Shown in pieces: positions 6,343-14,725 of a DNA stretch of 24,191 bases. The position numbers and the translations under genes were made by a program. Numbering within the stretch: the first letter of the stretch is position 1; each line of letters opens with the position of its first letter. The notes below the pieces were generated by a model, which had not been told where the DNA came from, made no database searches, and saw only the letters and a list, made by a program, of their open reading frames with translations. Origin of the DNA: Opitutus sp. GAS368. Lineage in GTDB: Bacteria; Verrucomicrobiota; Verrucomicrobiia; Opitutales; UBA953. Where the stretch lies: the NCBI GenBank assembly GCA_945906115.1, contig CAMDQP010000007.1, positions 1-24,191 of the forward strand, read 5' to 3'.

Positions 6343-7518
6343 ATGGATTCTTCCGGCCGTTTCGTGGCGCGACATGTCGCCTCCTTGCCCAAATCGGGTA
6401 TCCGTGACTTCTTCGCCATCGTGTCCAAGATGAAGGACGCTGTGTCCTTAGGCATCGGCGAACCCGACTTCGTCACGCCTTACCATATTCGCGAGGCCGC
6501 GATTTCTTCCCTCGAGAAGGGCCGCACGTCCTACACGGATAACCGCGGCACTCAGCAATTCCGCGAGGAGATCTCCCGCTACGTCGCCAAAAACTACGGC
6601 CCGGAATACGATCCCGAGACCGAAATCCTCGGCACCATCGGCGTTTCCGAAGCCCTCGATATCCTGCTCCGCTCGACCCTGAACCCCGGCGACAAGGTGC
6701 TCTACCACGAGCCCTGCTATGTGAGCTATGCGCCGAGCGTCACGCTCTGCCACGCCGAAGCCATCCCGATTCGCACTGTGGCCGCCGACCAGTTTGCGCT
6801 TGATCCGGCCGCCCTCCGCGCCGCCTGGCAACCGGGTTGCAAGTTGCTCATTCTGAACTTCCCGACGAACCCGACCGGCGGTACCGCCGACCGCTCCAAG
6901 CTCGAGGCCATCGCCAAGTTCGCCATCGAGAAGGATCTCCTGGTCGCTTCCGACGAGATCTACTCCGAGCTGACGTTCGAAGGCGACCACGTCTCCATCG
7001 CTTCGCTGCCCGGCATGCGCGAACGCACGGTCTTCCTCCACGGTTTCTCTAAGGCTTTTGCGATGACCGGCTTCCGCATCGGCTACGCCTGCGGCCCCGC
7101 TGCCATCATCGACGGGATGCTCAAGGTGCACCAATACGCCATCATGTGCGCTCCCATCATGAGCCAGGAAGCCGCCGTCGAGGCGCTTCGTAATGGCCGC
7201 GATTCGATGCTCCACATGCGCGACAAGTATCGCGAACGCCGCGACTACATCGTGCGCCGTTTCAATGAGCTCGGCTTGCCTTGCCACCTCCCGCGCGGCG
7301 CTTTCTACGCCTTCCCGGACATCACCTCGACCGGCATGGACTCCATGACTTTCGCCCAGAAGCTCCTCGAGCAGCAGAAGGTGGCCATGGTCCCGGGTAC
7401 GGCCTTCGGCGAAGCCGGCGCGGGTTTCTGCCGCGCGTCGTTCTCGACCAGCTACGAGAAAATCCATGAGGCGGGTGAGCGAATCGCCCGCTTCCTAGAC
7501 ACCATCCCGCGTCGCTGA
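6343..7518 (+). CDS. class I/II pyridoxal-phosphate aminotransferase (AlaT or aromatic type)
   Basis: The 391-residue protein is a fold-type I aminotransferase. Visible landmarks are SLGIGEPDF, TSYTDNRGTQQFREEI, the NFPTNPTG loop (172-179), SDEIYSEL with the cofactor-ring Asp (203-210), the PLP lysine Lys237 in LHGFSKAFAMTGFRIGY, and FCRASFSTS near the C-terminus with the substrate-carboxylate Arg. The sequence resembles both Bacillus PatA and AlaT. Its place behind an AlaR-like regulator argues for alanine transamination, while its place in a DAHP synthase operon argues for aromatic amino-acid transamination. The specificity cannot be settled from sequence. The ATG at 6343 gives the usual short N-terminal arm. 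Confidence 0.9.
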   Translation: MDSSGRFVARHVASLPKSGIRDFFAIVSKMKDAVSLGIGEPDFVTPYHIREAAISSLEKGRTSYTDNRGTQQFREEISRYVAKNYGPEYDPETEILGTIGVSEALDILLRSTLNPGDKVLYHEPCYVSYAPSVTLCHAEAIPIRTVAADQFALDPAALRAAWQPGCKLLILNFPTNPTGGTADRSKLEAIAKFAIEKDLLVASDEIYSELTFEGDHVSIASLPGMRERTVFLHGFSKAFAMTGFRIGYACGPAAIIDGMLKVHQYAIMCAPIMSQEAAVEALRNGRDSMLHMRDKYRERRDYIVRRFNELGLPCHLPRGAFYAFPDITSTGMDSMTFAQKLLEQQKVAMVPGTAFGEAGAGFCRASFSTSYEKIHEAGERIARFLDTIPRR

Positions 7519-7525
7519 CGCATCC

Positions 7526-7551
7526 TTGCTTGCTAGGCGGGCAGGTAGCCC
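7526..7551 (+). promoter_or_regulatory. weak promoter candidate for der-fmt
   Basis: TTGCTT (7526-7531) and TAGCCC (7546-7551) precede der. They share TTGCTT and TAGCC(C)TGACT with the region before the DUF983-like gene. The 14-bp spacer is short, and an overlapping TTGCTA at 7530 lies exactly 35 nt before the der ATG. Confidence 0.25.
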
Positions 7552-7564
7552 TGACTGTCGCCCC

Positions 7565-9223
7565 ATGGAACGGAACACAGAAATTTCGCGCGCAGTAGCC
7601 ATCGTGGGACGGCCCAACGTTGGTAAGAGCCGTCTCTTCAACCGTCTGGTAGGCCGCCGTATCTCGATCGTGCATGATCAGCCGGGGGTCACGCGCGACC
7701 TCATTACGTCCGACATCTTTGAAGGTCGCTATACCCTGATGGATACCGGCGGTATCGGCCTGTATCGGGCCGAGCTGACGCCTAAGCTCATCGCTGACGC
7801 CGTGGAAGAGCAGGTCGATTTCGCCCTCGCCGCCGCCGCGCTCGTTCTCCTCGTCGTTGACGCTTTTGAAGGCTGCACCGCCCTCGACCTCGAAGTCGCC
7901 GCCATGCTGCGTCAGGCCGGCAAGAAGGTCGTCGTCGTCGCCAACAAGGCCGACACCGAAGAGCGCGACGGCCTGATGTCCGAATTCTTCGCCCTCGGTT
8001 TCGGCGAGCCGCTGCTCATCTCTGCCGAACATGGCCGCGGCATCCCGCAGCTGCAGGCGCTCATCATTAAATTGCTCGGCCCTGAGCCGACGACCCCGCG
8101 CGAAGAAGGCCCCCGTCCGATTCGCCTCGCCCTGGCCGGTCGCCCGAACGTCGGGAAGAGCTCGCTCGGCAACCGCCTCCTCGGCGCCTCCCGCCTGATT
8201 GTCAGCGAAGTCGCCGGTACGACGCGCGACCCCGTCCGCGCCGGGCTTTCCCGCACCAAGGCCGACGGCTCGCAGGCTAAGTTCTCGCTCGTCGACACCG
8301 CTGGTCGTCGCACCGCCAACAAACGCGACACCCTTGATTTCTTCTCGCAGGTCCGTTCCGACGAGATCCTCGCCGAGACGGATGTGGTCTTCCTCGTGCT
8401 GGATGCTGGCCAAGGCGTGACTCGTATCGATAAGCAGCTCGCCGGTGAGCTTGCGCTCCTCGGTTGTGGCCTCGTCCTCGTGGTCAATAAGTGGGACCTC
8501 GCGAAGAAGGCCTTCCGCGATAAGAATATCGATGGCTTTGAGGACGAGGAAGAGTTTCGCGCCAAGTTCCGCTCGGCCATCCGCCGCGAACTCTTCTTCC
8601 TGCCGGAGCCTCCGGTCCTGTTCGTCTCCGCCCAGACCGGCCTCCGCGCCGAAGACATGCTCGACGCCGCCGAAGGCGTCTTCGTCCGCGCCGGTACAGC
8701 GATCTCCACTGGCCGCCTCAACCGCGTCGTCCAGGACCTGATGATTAAGCGCCCCCCGCGCATGGTCTCCGGCAAGCGCTTCAAGTGCTACTACGTGACG
8801 CAGGTCTCGAAGCGTCCCATCCGTTTCCGTCTCTTCTGTAATTCCGAGGAACGCCTCGAGGACGCCTACCAGCGATTCCTCGTTAAGGGCGTGCACGAGA
8901 GCTTCGACCTCTCAGGCGTCCCGCTCTACCTAGACATCGTCGGCAAGCCCAAGCAGACTGGTCGTCGCGCCGGTGGTCCTGGTGCCGCGGCGGGTTCCCC
9001 AATGACCGAAATCGAAGGCGAAGTGCGCAAGCCGCTCGCCAAGGTGGCCGGCAAGGCCGTCATCGCAGCCGCTCCGAAAAAGGCGATTGGTCCGTCTGGT
9101 CCGCGTCTCGGCAAGTCCAAGAATCCGCGCAGCAAAAACGCTCCGGTCCGCAAGAAATCCTTCACCCGCTGGGACAAGCCGCGTTCGCTGAAGGGACGCG
9201 CCGCGCGCCAAGCCCGCAAGTAA
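7565..9223 (+). CDS. der: ribosome-biogenesis GTPase Der with extended basic tail
   Basis: Der (EngA) is a double GTPase needed for 50S ribosomal subunit assembly. Both G domains are complete: P-loops GRPNVGKS at residues 15-22 and 192-199, switch motifs DTGGIG and DTAGRR, and base-specificity motifs NKAD (127-130) and NKWD (308-311). A KH-like domain follows at about 365-458. The protein is 552 residues, against about 436 to 490 in familiar homologues, because of a C-terminal extension of about 93 residues rich in Lys, Arg, Gly and Pro (such as GKSKNPRSKNAPVRKK), probably disordered and RNA-binding. The ATG at 7565 places the first P-loop normally; the in-frame TTG at 7526 is in the promoter region. 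fmt starts 3 bp after its stop. Confidence 0.96.
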   Translation: MERNTEISRAVAIVGRPNVGKSRLFNRLVGRRISIVHDQPGVTRDLITSDIFEGRYTLMDTGGIGLYRAELTPKLIADAVEEQVDFALAAAALVLLVVDAFEGCTALDLEVAAMLRQAGKKVVVVANKADTEERDGLMSEFFALGFGEPLLISAEHGRGIPQLQALIIKLLGPEPTTPREEGPRPIRLALAGRPNVGKSSLGNRLLGASRLIVSEVAGTTRDPVRAGLSRTKADGSQAKFSLVDTAGRRTANKRDTLDFFSQVRSDEILAETDVVFLVLDAGQGVTRIDKQLAGELALLGCGLVLVVNKWDLAKKAFRDKNIDGFEDEEEFRAKFRSAIRRELFFLPEPPVLFVSAQTGLRAEDMLDAAEGVFVRAGTAISTGRLNRVVQDLMIKRPPRMVSGKRFKCYYVTQVSKRPIRFRLFCNSEERLEDAYQRFLVKGVHESFDLSGVPLYLDIVGKPKQTGRRAGGPGAAAGSPMTEIEGEVRKPLAKVAGKAVIAAAPKKAIGPSGPRLGKSKNPRSKNAPVRKKSFTRWDKPRSLKGRAARQARK

Positions 9224-9226
9224 CGC

Positions 9227-10219
9227 ATGCCGCGGAGATTGGTCCTACTCGGTTCGGATGAGATTGCGCTCCCGGCTTTCGCCGCGGCCCGCGCCTTGCC
9301 CGACACCGAGGTGGTGGCCGTGTATTCGCAACCGGACCGTCCCGCTGGGCGTGGCCAGGAGGTTCGCCCCAATCCCGTCGCGGCCTGGGCGCGCGCCGAA
9401 GGCCTGACGCTCCTGCAGCCAGAGAAGCTCGAAGCCGCCGATGCGGCGCACCTCGTCTCGTTGCGGGCCGATCTCGGCGTGGTGATGGCCTACGGTCAGC
9501 TGCTGAAGGAAGATTTCCTCGCGGCACCGCGTCTGGGTTTCGTCAATTTTCATGGCTCGCTGCTGCCGGAACTGCGCGGCGCCACGCCCGTCGAAGGCGC
9601 CTTGGCACTCAGCCTGGCTGAGACTGGCGTCTCGATGCAGCAGGTGGTGCGCAAACTCGATGCCGGCCCCATCCATGCCGTGGCTCGGACCAAGATTCAG
9701 CCTGGTGAGGGCAGGGCGGCGCTCCGCGCCCGCCTCGGTGTCATTGCCGGCGAACTCGCCACCGCCGCATTGCCGGCCGTGCTCGCCGCGACCTCCGTCG
9801 CCGTTTCGCAAGACGAGGCCAAGGTCACCTACGCTCGGCGCCTGACGCGTGCCGACGCCCCGTTGGATTTTCGCCAGCCTGCGGACATCCTGCGTCAGCG
9901 CATCCTTTCCGTCGAGGGCTGGCCGGGTTCCACGTTCGATCACCGCGCCGCCTTGATCAAGGTCGGCGCCGCCACGGTCGAGGAAGCGGCGGCTGTCACC
10001 GCGCCTGGTACCATCGTCGCGGCCGATCGCCTTGGTGTGCGGATTGCGTGCGGACAGGGTGTCCTGGTCGTCACGCAGCTGCAACGTCCGGGTGGCAAGA
10101 TGCTTCCGGCCGGCGAATTCCTGGCGGGATATCCGCTCGCGGTCGGCGAGGTCCTGGCTTCCGCCGAAATGCCCGCCTTCGTGTCGGATCGGCCGTTTCC
10201 GCGGGCACCCAAGGCATAA
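9227..10219 (+). CDS. fmt: methionyl-tRNA formyltransferase
   Basis: Fmt formylates Met on initiator tRNA using 10-formyltetrahydrofolate. The 330-residue protein has the two expected domains: an N-terminal formyltransferase fold with the catalytic signature NFHGSLLPELRGATP, giving Asn107 and His109, and Asp145 in KLDAGP, then a C-terminal OB-like domain with KVTYARRLTRADAPLDF and an RILSVEGWPGSTF segment. The usual VHASLLP and LDTG are varied to FHGSLLP and LDAG, but the catalytic Asn, His and Asp are all there. It is coupled to der with a 3-bp gap and has no separate promoter. def is not in the window. Confidence 0.93.
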   Translation: MPRRLVLLGSDEIALPAFAAARALPDTEVVAVYSQPDRPAGRGQEVRPNPVAAWARAEGLTLLQPEKLEAADAAHLVSLRADLGVVMAYGQLLKEDFLAAPRLGFVNFHGSLLPELRGATPVEGALALSLAETGVSMQQVVRKLDAGPIHAVARTKIQPGEGRAALRARLGVIAGELATAALPAVLAATSVAVSQDEAKVTYARRLTRADAPLDFRQPADILRQRILSVEGWPGSTFDHRAALIKVGAATVEEAAAVTAPGTIVAADRLGVRIACGQGVLVVTQLQRPGGKMLPAGEFLAGYPLAVGEVLASAEMPAFVSDRPFPRAPKA

Positions 10220-10223
10220 TCGC

Positions 10224-10253
10224 TTGATTAGCCCTCGCCGCTGGATGTCATAA
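10224..10253 (+). promoter_or_regulatory. putative promoter of the lpt-hprK operon (leaderless type)
   Basis: TTGATT (10224-10229) is followed after 18 bp by TCATAA (10248-10253). The -35 starts 34 nt before the ATG at 10258, so the mRNA would begin at about the start codon. The whole box set sits in the 38-bp gap after fmt. Confidence 0.45.
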
Positions 10254-10257
10254 GGCC

Positions 10258-12330
10258 ATGCGAGCCTTCCATCTCTGCCTCTTCCTGGCCGTGGGAGCCA
10301 TGGCGCAGCAGAAAGACGTCTCCTTCCGTAATGTCCTCGGCGGTTCCTTTGCAGGTTTCTCGGAGGATGAGAAGGCGGAGAAAATCTGGGAAGCGACCGC
10401 CGTGGTCATGCGTCCAGCCGCGGAGGCCGGCGTCTGGGATATGGACGTTATTAAGGTGCAGTCGCTCCGGGGCGGTAAGCCTTGGGCCGTCTTCACGAGC
10501 CCGAACGGCACAATGACCCCGGCCCGTCGCGCCGCGCAGGGTAATGGTGTCGTCCAATCTTCCTCTCCGGCATTTAACCTGACCGGCAAGGGCTGGAGCT
10601 GGCGCTCGACGCCCAAGGGCGACAGCTTCGCAATTCTCGCCGATGTCGTAGCTGAACTCGATCTGGCCAAGCCGCTGTCCAAGCGCCTGCGACTTCGCGC
10701 TCCGCGCATGGACGCCTCTCCGGTCGAAGGTGGCACGCTCATGGTCTTCCAGGGCGGCGTGGTTGCCGAACGTTTCGGCGAGCGTACTACCTGTGAGCGA
10801 CTCGAATGCCTCGTCAGCGACGGACCCGGTGGCGACGCCACCTGCCGCTCCGTCGTGGCGTCTGGCCGCGTGGTTCGGGTGCTGGATAAGCAGACGTTGC
10901 GCGGCGACAGCGCGAATTTCGATCCCAGGGACGATTCCGCCGAACTCATCGGCCATGTCGAACTCGAGGAGCCTGAACTGAAGGCCACCGCCCAGCGCCT
11001 GCGTCATCAGCCGAAACTCGGTCTGACGCAGCTCTTCGCTGGCGATGGCAAGCAGGTGACTCTGCATGTCCAACGCAAGCAGCAGGAGCCGGCCGATCTC
11101 GCCGGTGAACTCGTCACGATCCGCCGCGACGCCGCCACGGGTAATTCGCAGGTCGAAGTCCAGGACAATGCCTCGTTCCTCTCCGCCCAATCCAATCTAA
11201 CCGCCCGCCGGCTGGTGGCCACCGAAGGTCGCGACGGCACGAGCCTGCTCGTGGCCGAAGGTGGCGTGAAGGGCCGTCTGGAGGGTAATCTGTTCGAGTC
11301 GGGTAAGGCCCGTTGGGATCGTGCGAAGCGGATTCTCGACCTTGAAGAACTCCCGCGTCTCCGCGAAGCCCGTGGCCTCGAGGCGGCTGGCTTCTCAATT
11401 CGCACCGATGCGCTCAAGGATCGCATCGAGATCCGTTCCGGTCCTGGTATCCGTGCCGCCATCCGTCTGCCCGCGGCCGAACTCGGCGGGGCGCCTGGAC
11501 TGGCTGAAGCCAATCAGATCGTGGTCGTTACCGAAGACGGTGCCATGCAAGTCGAGATGATGGGGGCGGTCCGTTATATCGCTGGCACGGTCACCACCGA
11601 GTCGGATCAGATGGTGGCGTTCGCGACGCCCAAGACGAAGAAATCTTCGGAGTATGAACTCAATAAGGCGATCCTGTCTGGCAACGTCCGTTATGTGCAG
11701 CCCGGCCTGCGCTGTGCCGCCGAACGGATCGACCTCACGCCGGCCGTCCAGATCGAGGAAGTGCTCACCAAGGACGCCTTGGCCGGTCGGCCCCGCTTGC
11801 TTACTATGTCCGGCGGCTCGGGGGCGACCCGCCCGCATCTTTTCCTGACCTCGACCGGCGGCAAGAATGTGGAGTTCATTGCCGACGCCCATGAGGTGCT
11901 CACGACTCCCGAGCTCACCAAGTTCTTCCTCCGCGGTTCCGTGGCGATGGATTCCGATGGCACCGACGCCACCTGCGATCTGCTTGAAGGCATGGCGTCC
12001 CCGGACAAGGCTGGCCATCTCGTGGCCCGTCAGATCATCGGCCGCGGTAACGTCGTTGTCGTCGCGGGCGGCACGACGGCCAAAGGTCGCACCCTGGAGA
12101 TGCAGCCGGAGAAGGGTATCGCGCGACTCAATGGCGACGCCCGCATCATCGACAGGCTGGGTATCGAAGGCGTGCCGGCCAAGGAGGTCACGTATGATAT
12201 GCGCACCAAGGGCTGGCGGATGGACTCCGCACCGGATGATACCAACCCCGGACAGGTGGTCCGGCCAAAGATCTTCCTCGGCCGCGACTTCACCTTGCCG
12301 GAGGTCAAAAACCTCGACAACGGACGCTGA
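10258..12330 (+). CDS. large LptC/LptA (OstA-like) lipopolysaccharide transport protein
   Basis: A 690-residue exported protein with an N-terminal signal (RAFHLCLFLAVGAMAQ). Residues about 20-135 look LptC-like, with strands such as GVWDMDVIKVQSLRGGKPWAVFTSPNG and a later GWSWRSTPKGD. The rest carries repeated OstA/LptA-like beta-jellyroll units: about 195-260 (LRGDSANFDPRDDSAELIGHVEL), about 320-390, about 465-500 and about 545-635 (ATCDLLEG then GRTLEMQPEKGIARLNGDARI). LptA and LptC are usually 180-200 residues each and form the periplasmic bridge for lipopolysaccharide. A single long chain may cover the bridge alone. The function is inferred from these patterns and from lptB 18 bp downstream; the repeats are divergent, so domain borders are approximate. 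Confidence 0.75.
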   Translation: MRAFHLCLFLAVGAMAQQKDVSFRNVLGGSFAGFSEDEKAEKIWEATAVVMRPAAEAGVWDMDVIKVQSLRGGKPWAVFTSPNGTMTPARRAAQGNGVVQSSSPAFNLTGKGWSWRSTPKGDSFAILADVVAELDLAKPLSKRLRLRAPRMDASPVEGGTLMVFQGGVVAERFGERTTCERLECLVSDGPGGDATCRSVVASGRVVRVLDKQTLRGDSANFDPRDDSAELIGHVELEEPELKATAQRLRHQPKLGLTQLFAGDGKQVTLHVQRKQQEPADLAGELVTIRRDAATGNSQVEVQDNASFLSAQSNLTARRLVATEGRDGTSLLVAEGGVKGRLEGNLFESGKARWDRAKRILDLEELPRLREARGLEAAGFSIRTDALKDRIEIRSGPGIRAAIRLPAAELGGAPGLAEANQIVVVTEDGAMQVEMMGAVRYIAGTVTTESDQMVAFATPKTKKSSEYELNKAILSGNVRYVQPGLRCAAERIDLTPAVQIEEVLTKDALAGRPRLLTMSGGSGATRPHLFLTSTGGKNVEFIADAHEVLTTPELTKFFLRGSVAMDSDGTDATCDLLEGMASPDKAGHLVARQIIGRGNVVVVAGGTTAKGRTLEMQPEKGIARLNGDARIIDRLGIEGVPAKEVTYDMRTKGWRMDSAPDDTNPGQVVRPKIFLGRDFTLPEVKNLDNGR

Positions 12331-12348
12331 CCGCTTCCTCCTGTCAAC

Positions 12349-13089
12349 ATGGCCGAAACGAGTGAGAAGGGCGTCATCCGGGCACAGGCTCTGGCTAAGC
12401 ATTACGACGCCAAGGTTGCCGTCCAAGACGTCAGCTTGTCGCTGCACGCGGGTGAGATTGTCGGTCTGCTCGGACCTAACGGCGCCGGTAAGACGACCAC
12501 CTTCTACATGGTGGTCGGCCTGGTTCCGGCCACTCATGGCCGCGTCTTCCTCGACGGACGTAACGTCACCGCCATGCCCATGTGGCAGCGCGCGCGCAAT
12601 GGCGTCGGCTATCTTCCGCAGGAGGCTTCCATCTTCCGTAAGCTCACCGTCTGGGAAAACGTGATGGCCGTCGTCGAGACCCTGAACCTCAACGAGCGCG
12701 AACGCCGCGATCGCACCGCCCAGCAGCTCACTGAACTCGGCCTGGAGAAGTTGGCGCGCCAACCCGCCTTCACCCTTTCCGGTGGCGAACGTCGCCGGTT
12801 GGAGATTGCCCGCGCCCTCGCAACGAATCCGCGTTTCCTCCTGATGGACGAGCCCTTCAGCGGCGTCGACCCAATCTCGGTCGCCGAGGTCCAGTCGATT
12901 ATTCGCAAACTGAGGGCCCGCGGTATCGGTATCCTGATCACCGACCATAACGTGCGCGAGACCCTTTCGATTGTGGATCGGGCCTATCTGATTCACCAAG
13001 GGCGCGTGCTTGTGTCTGGCACTCCCTCGGAGATCGTCAATAATCCCGAGAGCCGTCGCCACTACCTCGGCGAAAGCTTCAAACTCTGA
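12349..13089 (+). CDS. lptB: lipopolysaccharide export ABC transporter ATP-binding protein LptB
   Basis: LptB powers extraction of lipopolysaccharide from the inner membrane with LptFG. The 246-residue ATPase has Walker A GPNGAGKTT (42-50), the Q-loop in YLPQEASIFRKLTVWENV, typical of LptB rather than other ABC proteins, signature LSGGERRR (143-150), Walker B FLLMDEPFSGVDP (163-175) and the H-loop TDHN (His200). The end GESFKL fits the LptB C-terminus. It lies between the LptC/LptA-like gene (18 bp) and hprK (4 bp). lptF and lptG are not in the window. Confidence 0.95.
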   Translation: MAETSEKGVIRAQALAKHYDAKVAVQDVSLSLHAGEIVGLLGPNGAGKTTTFYMVVGLVPATHGRVFLDGRNVTAMPMWQRARNGVGYLPQEASIFRKLTVWENVMAVVETLNLNERERRDRTAQQLTELGLEKLARQPAFTLSGGERRRLEIARALATNPRFLLMDEPFSGVDPISVAEVQSIIRKLRARGIGILITDHNVRETLSIVDRAYLIHQGRVLVSGTPSEIVNNPESRRHYLGESFKL

Positions 13090-13093
13090 CGCC

Positions 13094-14068
13094 ATGTACG
13101 AACCCGCTCCCGATACTCGCCCGGAATCCGTTTCCGTCCGCGAGTTCTTCGAATCCTTCAAGGACATGCTCCAGATGGAGCTCCTCGCGGGCGAACAGGG
13201 CCTCGATAATATGATCTCTGAAAAGTCGCTAAACCGTCCCGCCTTGGCGGTCACGGGCTACTTCAAGGAGTTTGCCAACAAGCGCCTGCAGCTGTTCGGC
13301 GCCGGTGAGATGGCCTACCTTTCCGACCAGACCGCACCCTTGCGCGAGAAGCTGCTGGACGACGTCTTTTCGCGGAAGATCCCAGCCGTGGTCGTCTCGC
13401 GCGGGCTGCCGGTCGATGACCTCCTGCTGCGTATCGCCAACCGCCATTGCGTCCCGCTCATCCGCACGCAGCTCAAGTCCAAGGACTTCTCGGCCGAGGC
13501 TACGGTGCTCCTCGAGGAGAAGTTCGCTCCGCGGACTAACCTTCACGCTACCTTGGTCGACATCAAGGGCGTCGGCGTGCTGCTCCGCGGTGCCTCAGGC
13601 GTCGGTAAGAGCGAATGCGCCCTGGCTCTCATCGAGCGTGGCCACTCCCTCGTCGCCGACGACTTCGTCATCGTGACGCTCATCGGCGACCGCGAGCTAC
13701 AGGGTACTTCCAAGGAGCTTAACCGCGGCTACATGGAGTGCCGGGGCATCGGCATCATCAACGTCGCTTCGATTTTTGGTATCCGTTCCGTCCGCCGCGA
13801 GAAGCGCGTCGACCTCGTGGTCACCTTTGTACTCTGGCAGCCGGGCATGGACGAAGAACGTTCGGGCCTGGAGGTTGAGACCTTCGAGATTCTTGGCCGC
13901 AAGGTGCCGCACATGACGATTCCGGTCCGCCCGGGGCGTGACATGGCCCGCCTCGTCGAGGTCGCCGCCATGGTGCAGGCCCTGCGCGTGATGGGTCACG
14001 ATTCCGCCAAGGAATTCAGCGACCGCCTCATCCAGTTCATGGCTAAGGACAAAAAGGGCGAGGCCTGA
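13094..14068 (+). CDS. hprK: HPr kinase/phosphorylase
   Basis: HprK phosphorylates and dephosphorylates a serine of HPr, linking carbon status to the phosphotransferase system. The 324-residue protein has the N-terminal HprK domain (about 12-140) and the kinase core: His151 in LHATLVDIKGVGVLLRGASG, P-loop GASGVGKS (166-173), LVADDFV, and the diagnostic MECRGIGIINV signature. C-terminal PVRPGRDMARLVEVAAM fits the family. The ATG at 13094, 4 bp after lptB, is preferred; the in-frame GTG at 13010 lies inside lptB. No other PTS gene is in the window. In several Proteobacteria hprK or ptsN also lies just after lptB, so the neighbourhood looks ancestral. Confidence 0.95.
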   Translation: MYEPAPDTRPESVSVREFFESFKDMLQMELLAGEQGLDNMISEKSLNRPALAVTGYFKEFANKRLQLFGAGEMAYLSDQTAPLREKLLDDVFSRKIPAVVVSRGLPVDDLLLRIANRHCVPLIRTQLKSKDFSAEATVLLEEKFAPRTNLHATLVDIKGVGVLLRGASGVGKSECALALIERGHSLVADDFVIVTLIGDRELQGTSKELNRGYMECRGIGIINVASIFGIRSVRREKRVDLVVTFVLWQPGMDEERSGLEVETFEILGRKVPHMTIPVRPGRDMARLVEVAAMVQALRVMGHDSAKEFSDRLIQFMAKDKKGEA

Positions 14069-14073
14069 GGCCT
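14061..14073. terminator. small hairpin between convergent hprK and unknown gene
   Basis: AGGCC and GGCCT flank TGA, which is the hprK stop codon, giving a 5-bp stem. On the plus strand it is followed by TACTTCTTCTTT. It is short and could act as a weak terminator in that direction only. Confidence 0.3.
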
Positions 14074-14720
14074 TACTTCTTCTTTCCGTCCCAGCGACAG
14101 TCGGCCATCACGCGGAGGCAGATTTCGCGGAGGTCGAACAGCGTCGACTCGATATCCTGGGCGGTTTCGGCGGCGGAGAGGCGGGCACCGCTCGGGATGC
14201 TCGCGGTCAGGCCGATCGAATAGTTGATGGCGGCCAGCGCACGCTTCATGTGCACGAGTGCGAGGGGCAGGTCGCCCGTGTCGGTGGCGTTGATCGCCAT
14301 CACCATCTGGTGCTGCGCATCCCAGAAGGACAGCATGATGTTGGCCGAATCGACTGCGGTGATCTGCGGGCCGGCGACGGTACACAGGCGATGGAAGGAA
14401 TGCGTGAGCTGCAAGCAGAGCGCGCGAGACACCACGTAGACCGGGTGCTGGTGGATGCAGTAGGGTAGGTCGGGGCCTTCTTCATCCGCGTCGTTCACTT
14501 CCTCCGGGCCGTCGCCGGGCGCCCAGTCGGCGTTTTCCCACCCCATGCGGCGGGCGCTGATGTCGAGACGGTCAGGCAGGTCCTTGACCTCGGTGTAGTA
14601 GGAAAGGAAGCGGCCGACCTCGAGGTCGTTGCGCTGGAGGTAGCCAGCCCAGTCGGATTCGCCCCAAGAGGCGTTGCCGGAACCGTCGAAGTCGCCCTGG
14701 GGGTGGTCGCCATCGTCCAT
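14073..14720 (-). CDS. protein of unknown function
   Basis: I do not recognise this 215-residue protein. The N-terminal 25 residues are acidic and Gly-rich (DDGDHPQGDFDGSGN), probably disordered. A segment DADEEGPDLPYCIHQHPVYVVSRAL follows, and the C-terminal half (about 95-205) looks like a helical bundle (LCLQLTHSFHRLC, NIMLSFWDAQHQMVMAI, LVHMKRALAAINYSIGL, ETAQDIESTLFDLREICLRVM). It has no signal peptide or membrane segment and ends in GKKK. The ATG at 14720 is chosen over 14732 because a TTGCAA box lies 35 nt before it, as for other genes here. It faces trpD across a 91-bp divergent promoter region and converges on hprK with 4 bp between stops. Confidence 0.75.
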   Translation of the reverse strand: MDDGDHPQGDFDGSGNASWGESDWAGYLQRNDLEVGRFLSYYTEVKDLPDRLDISARRMGWENADWAPGDGPEEVNDADEEGPDLPYCIHQHPVYVVSRALCLQLTHSFHRLCTVAGPQITAVDSANIMLSFWDAQHQMVMAINATDTGDLPLALVHMKRALAAINYSIGLTASIPSGARLSAAETAQDIESTLFDLREICLRVMADCRWDGKKK

Positions 14721-14725
14721 AGGGT

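Noticed and set aside
4491..6476. 661-codon open frame on the minus strand across the DAHP synthase and Lrp genes
   Set aside because: It is fully antisense to three well-recognised genes, and its product is low-complexity (Asp, Glu, Gly, Ala, Val) without a domain. GC-rich codon use on the plus strand leaves this frame free of stops.
7322..8896. 524-codon open frame on the minus strand across der
   Set aside because: Antisense to the two G domains of der; no recognisable domain in its product.
11395..13254. 619-codon open frame on the minus strand across the LptC/LptA and lptB genes
   Set aside because: Antisense shadow with biased composition. lptB on the other strand is certain.
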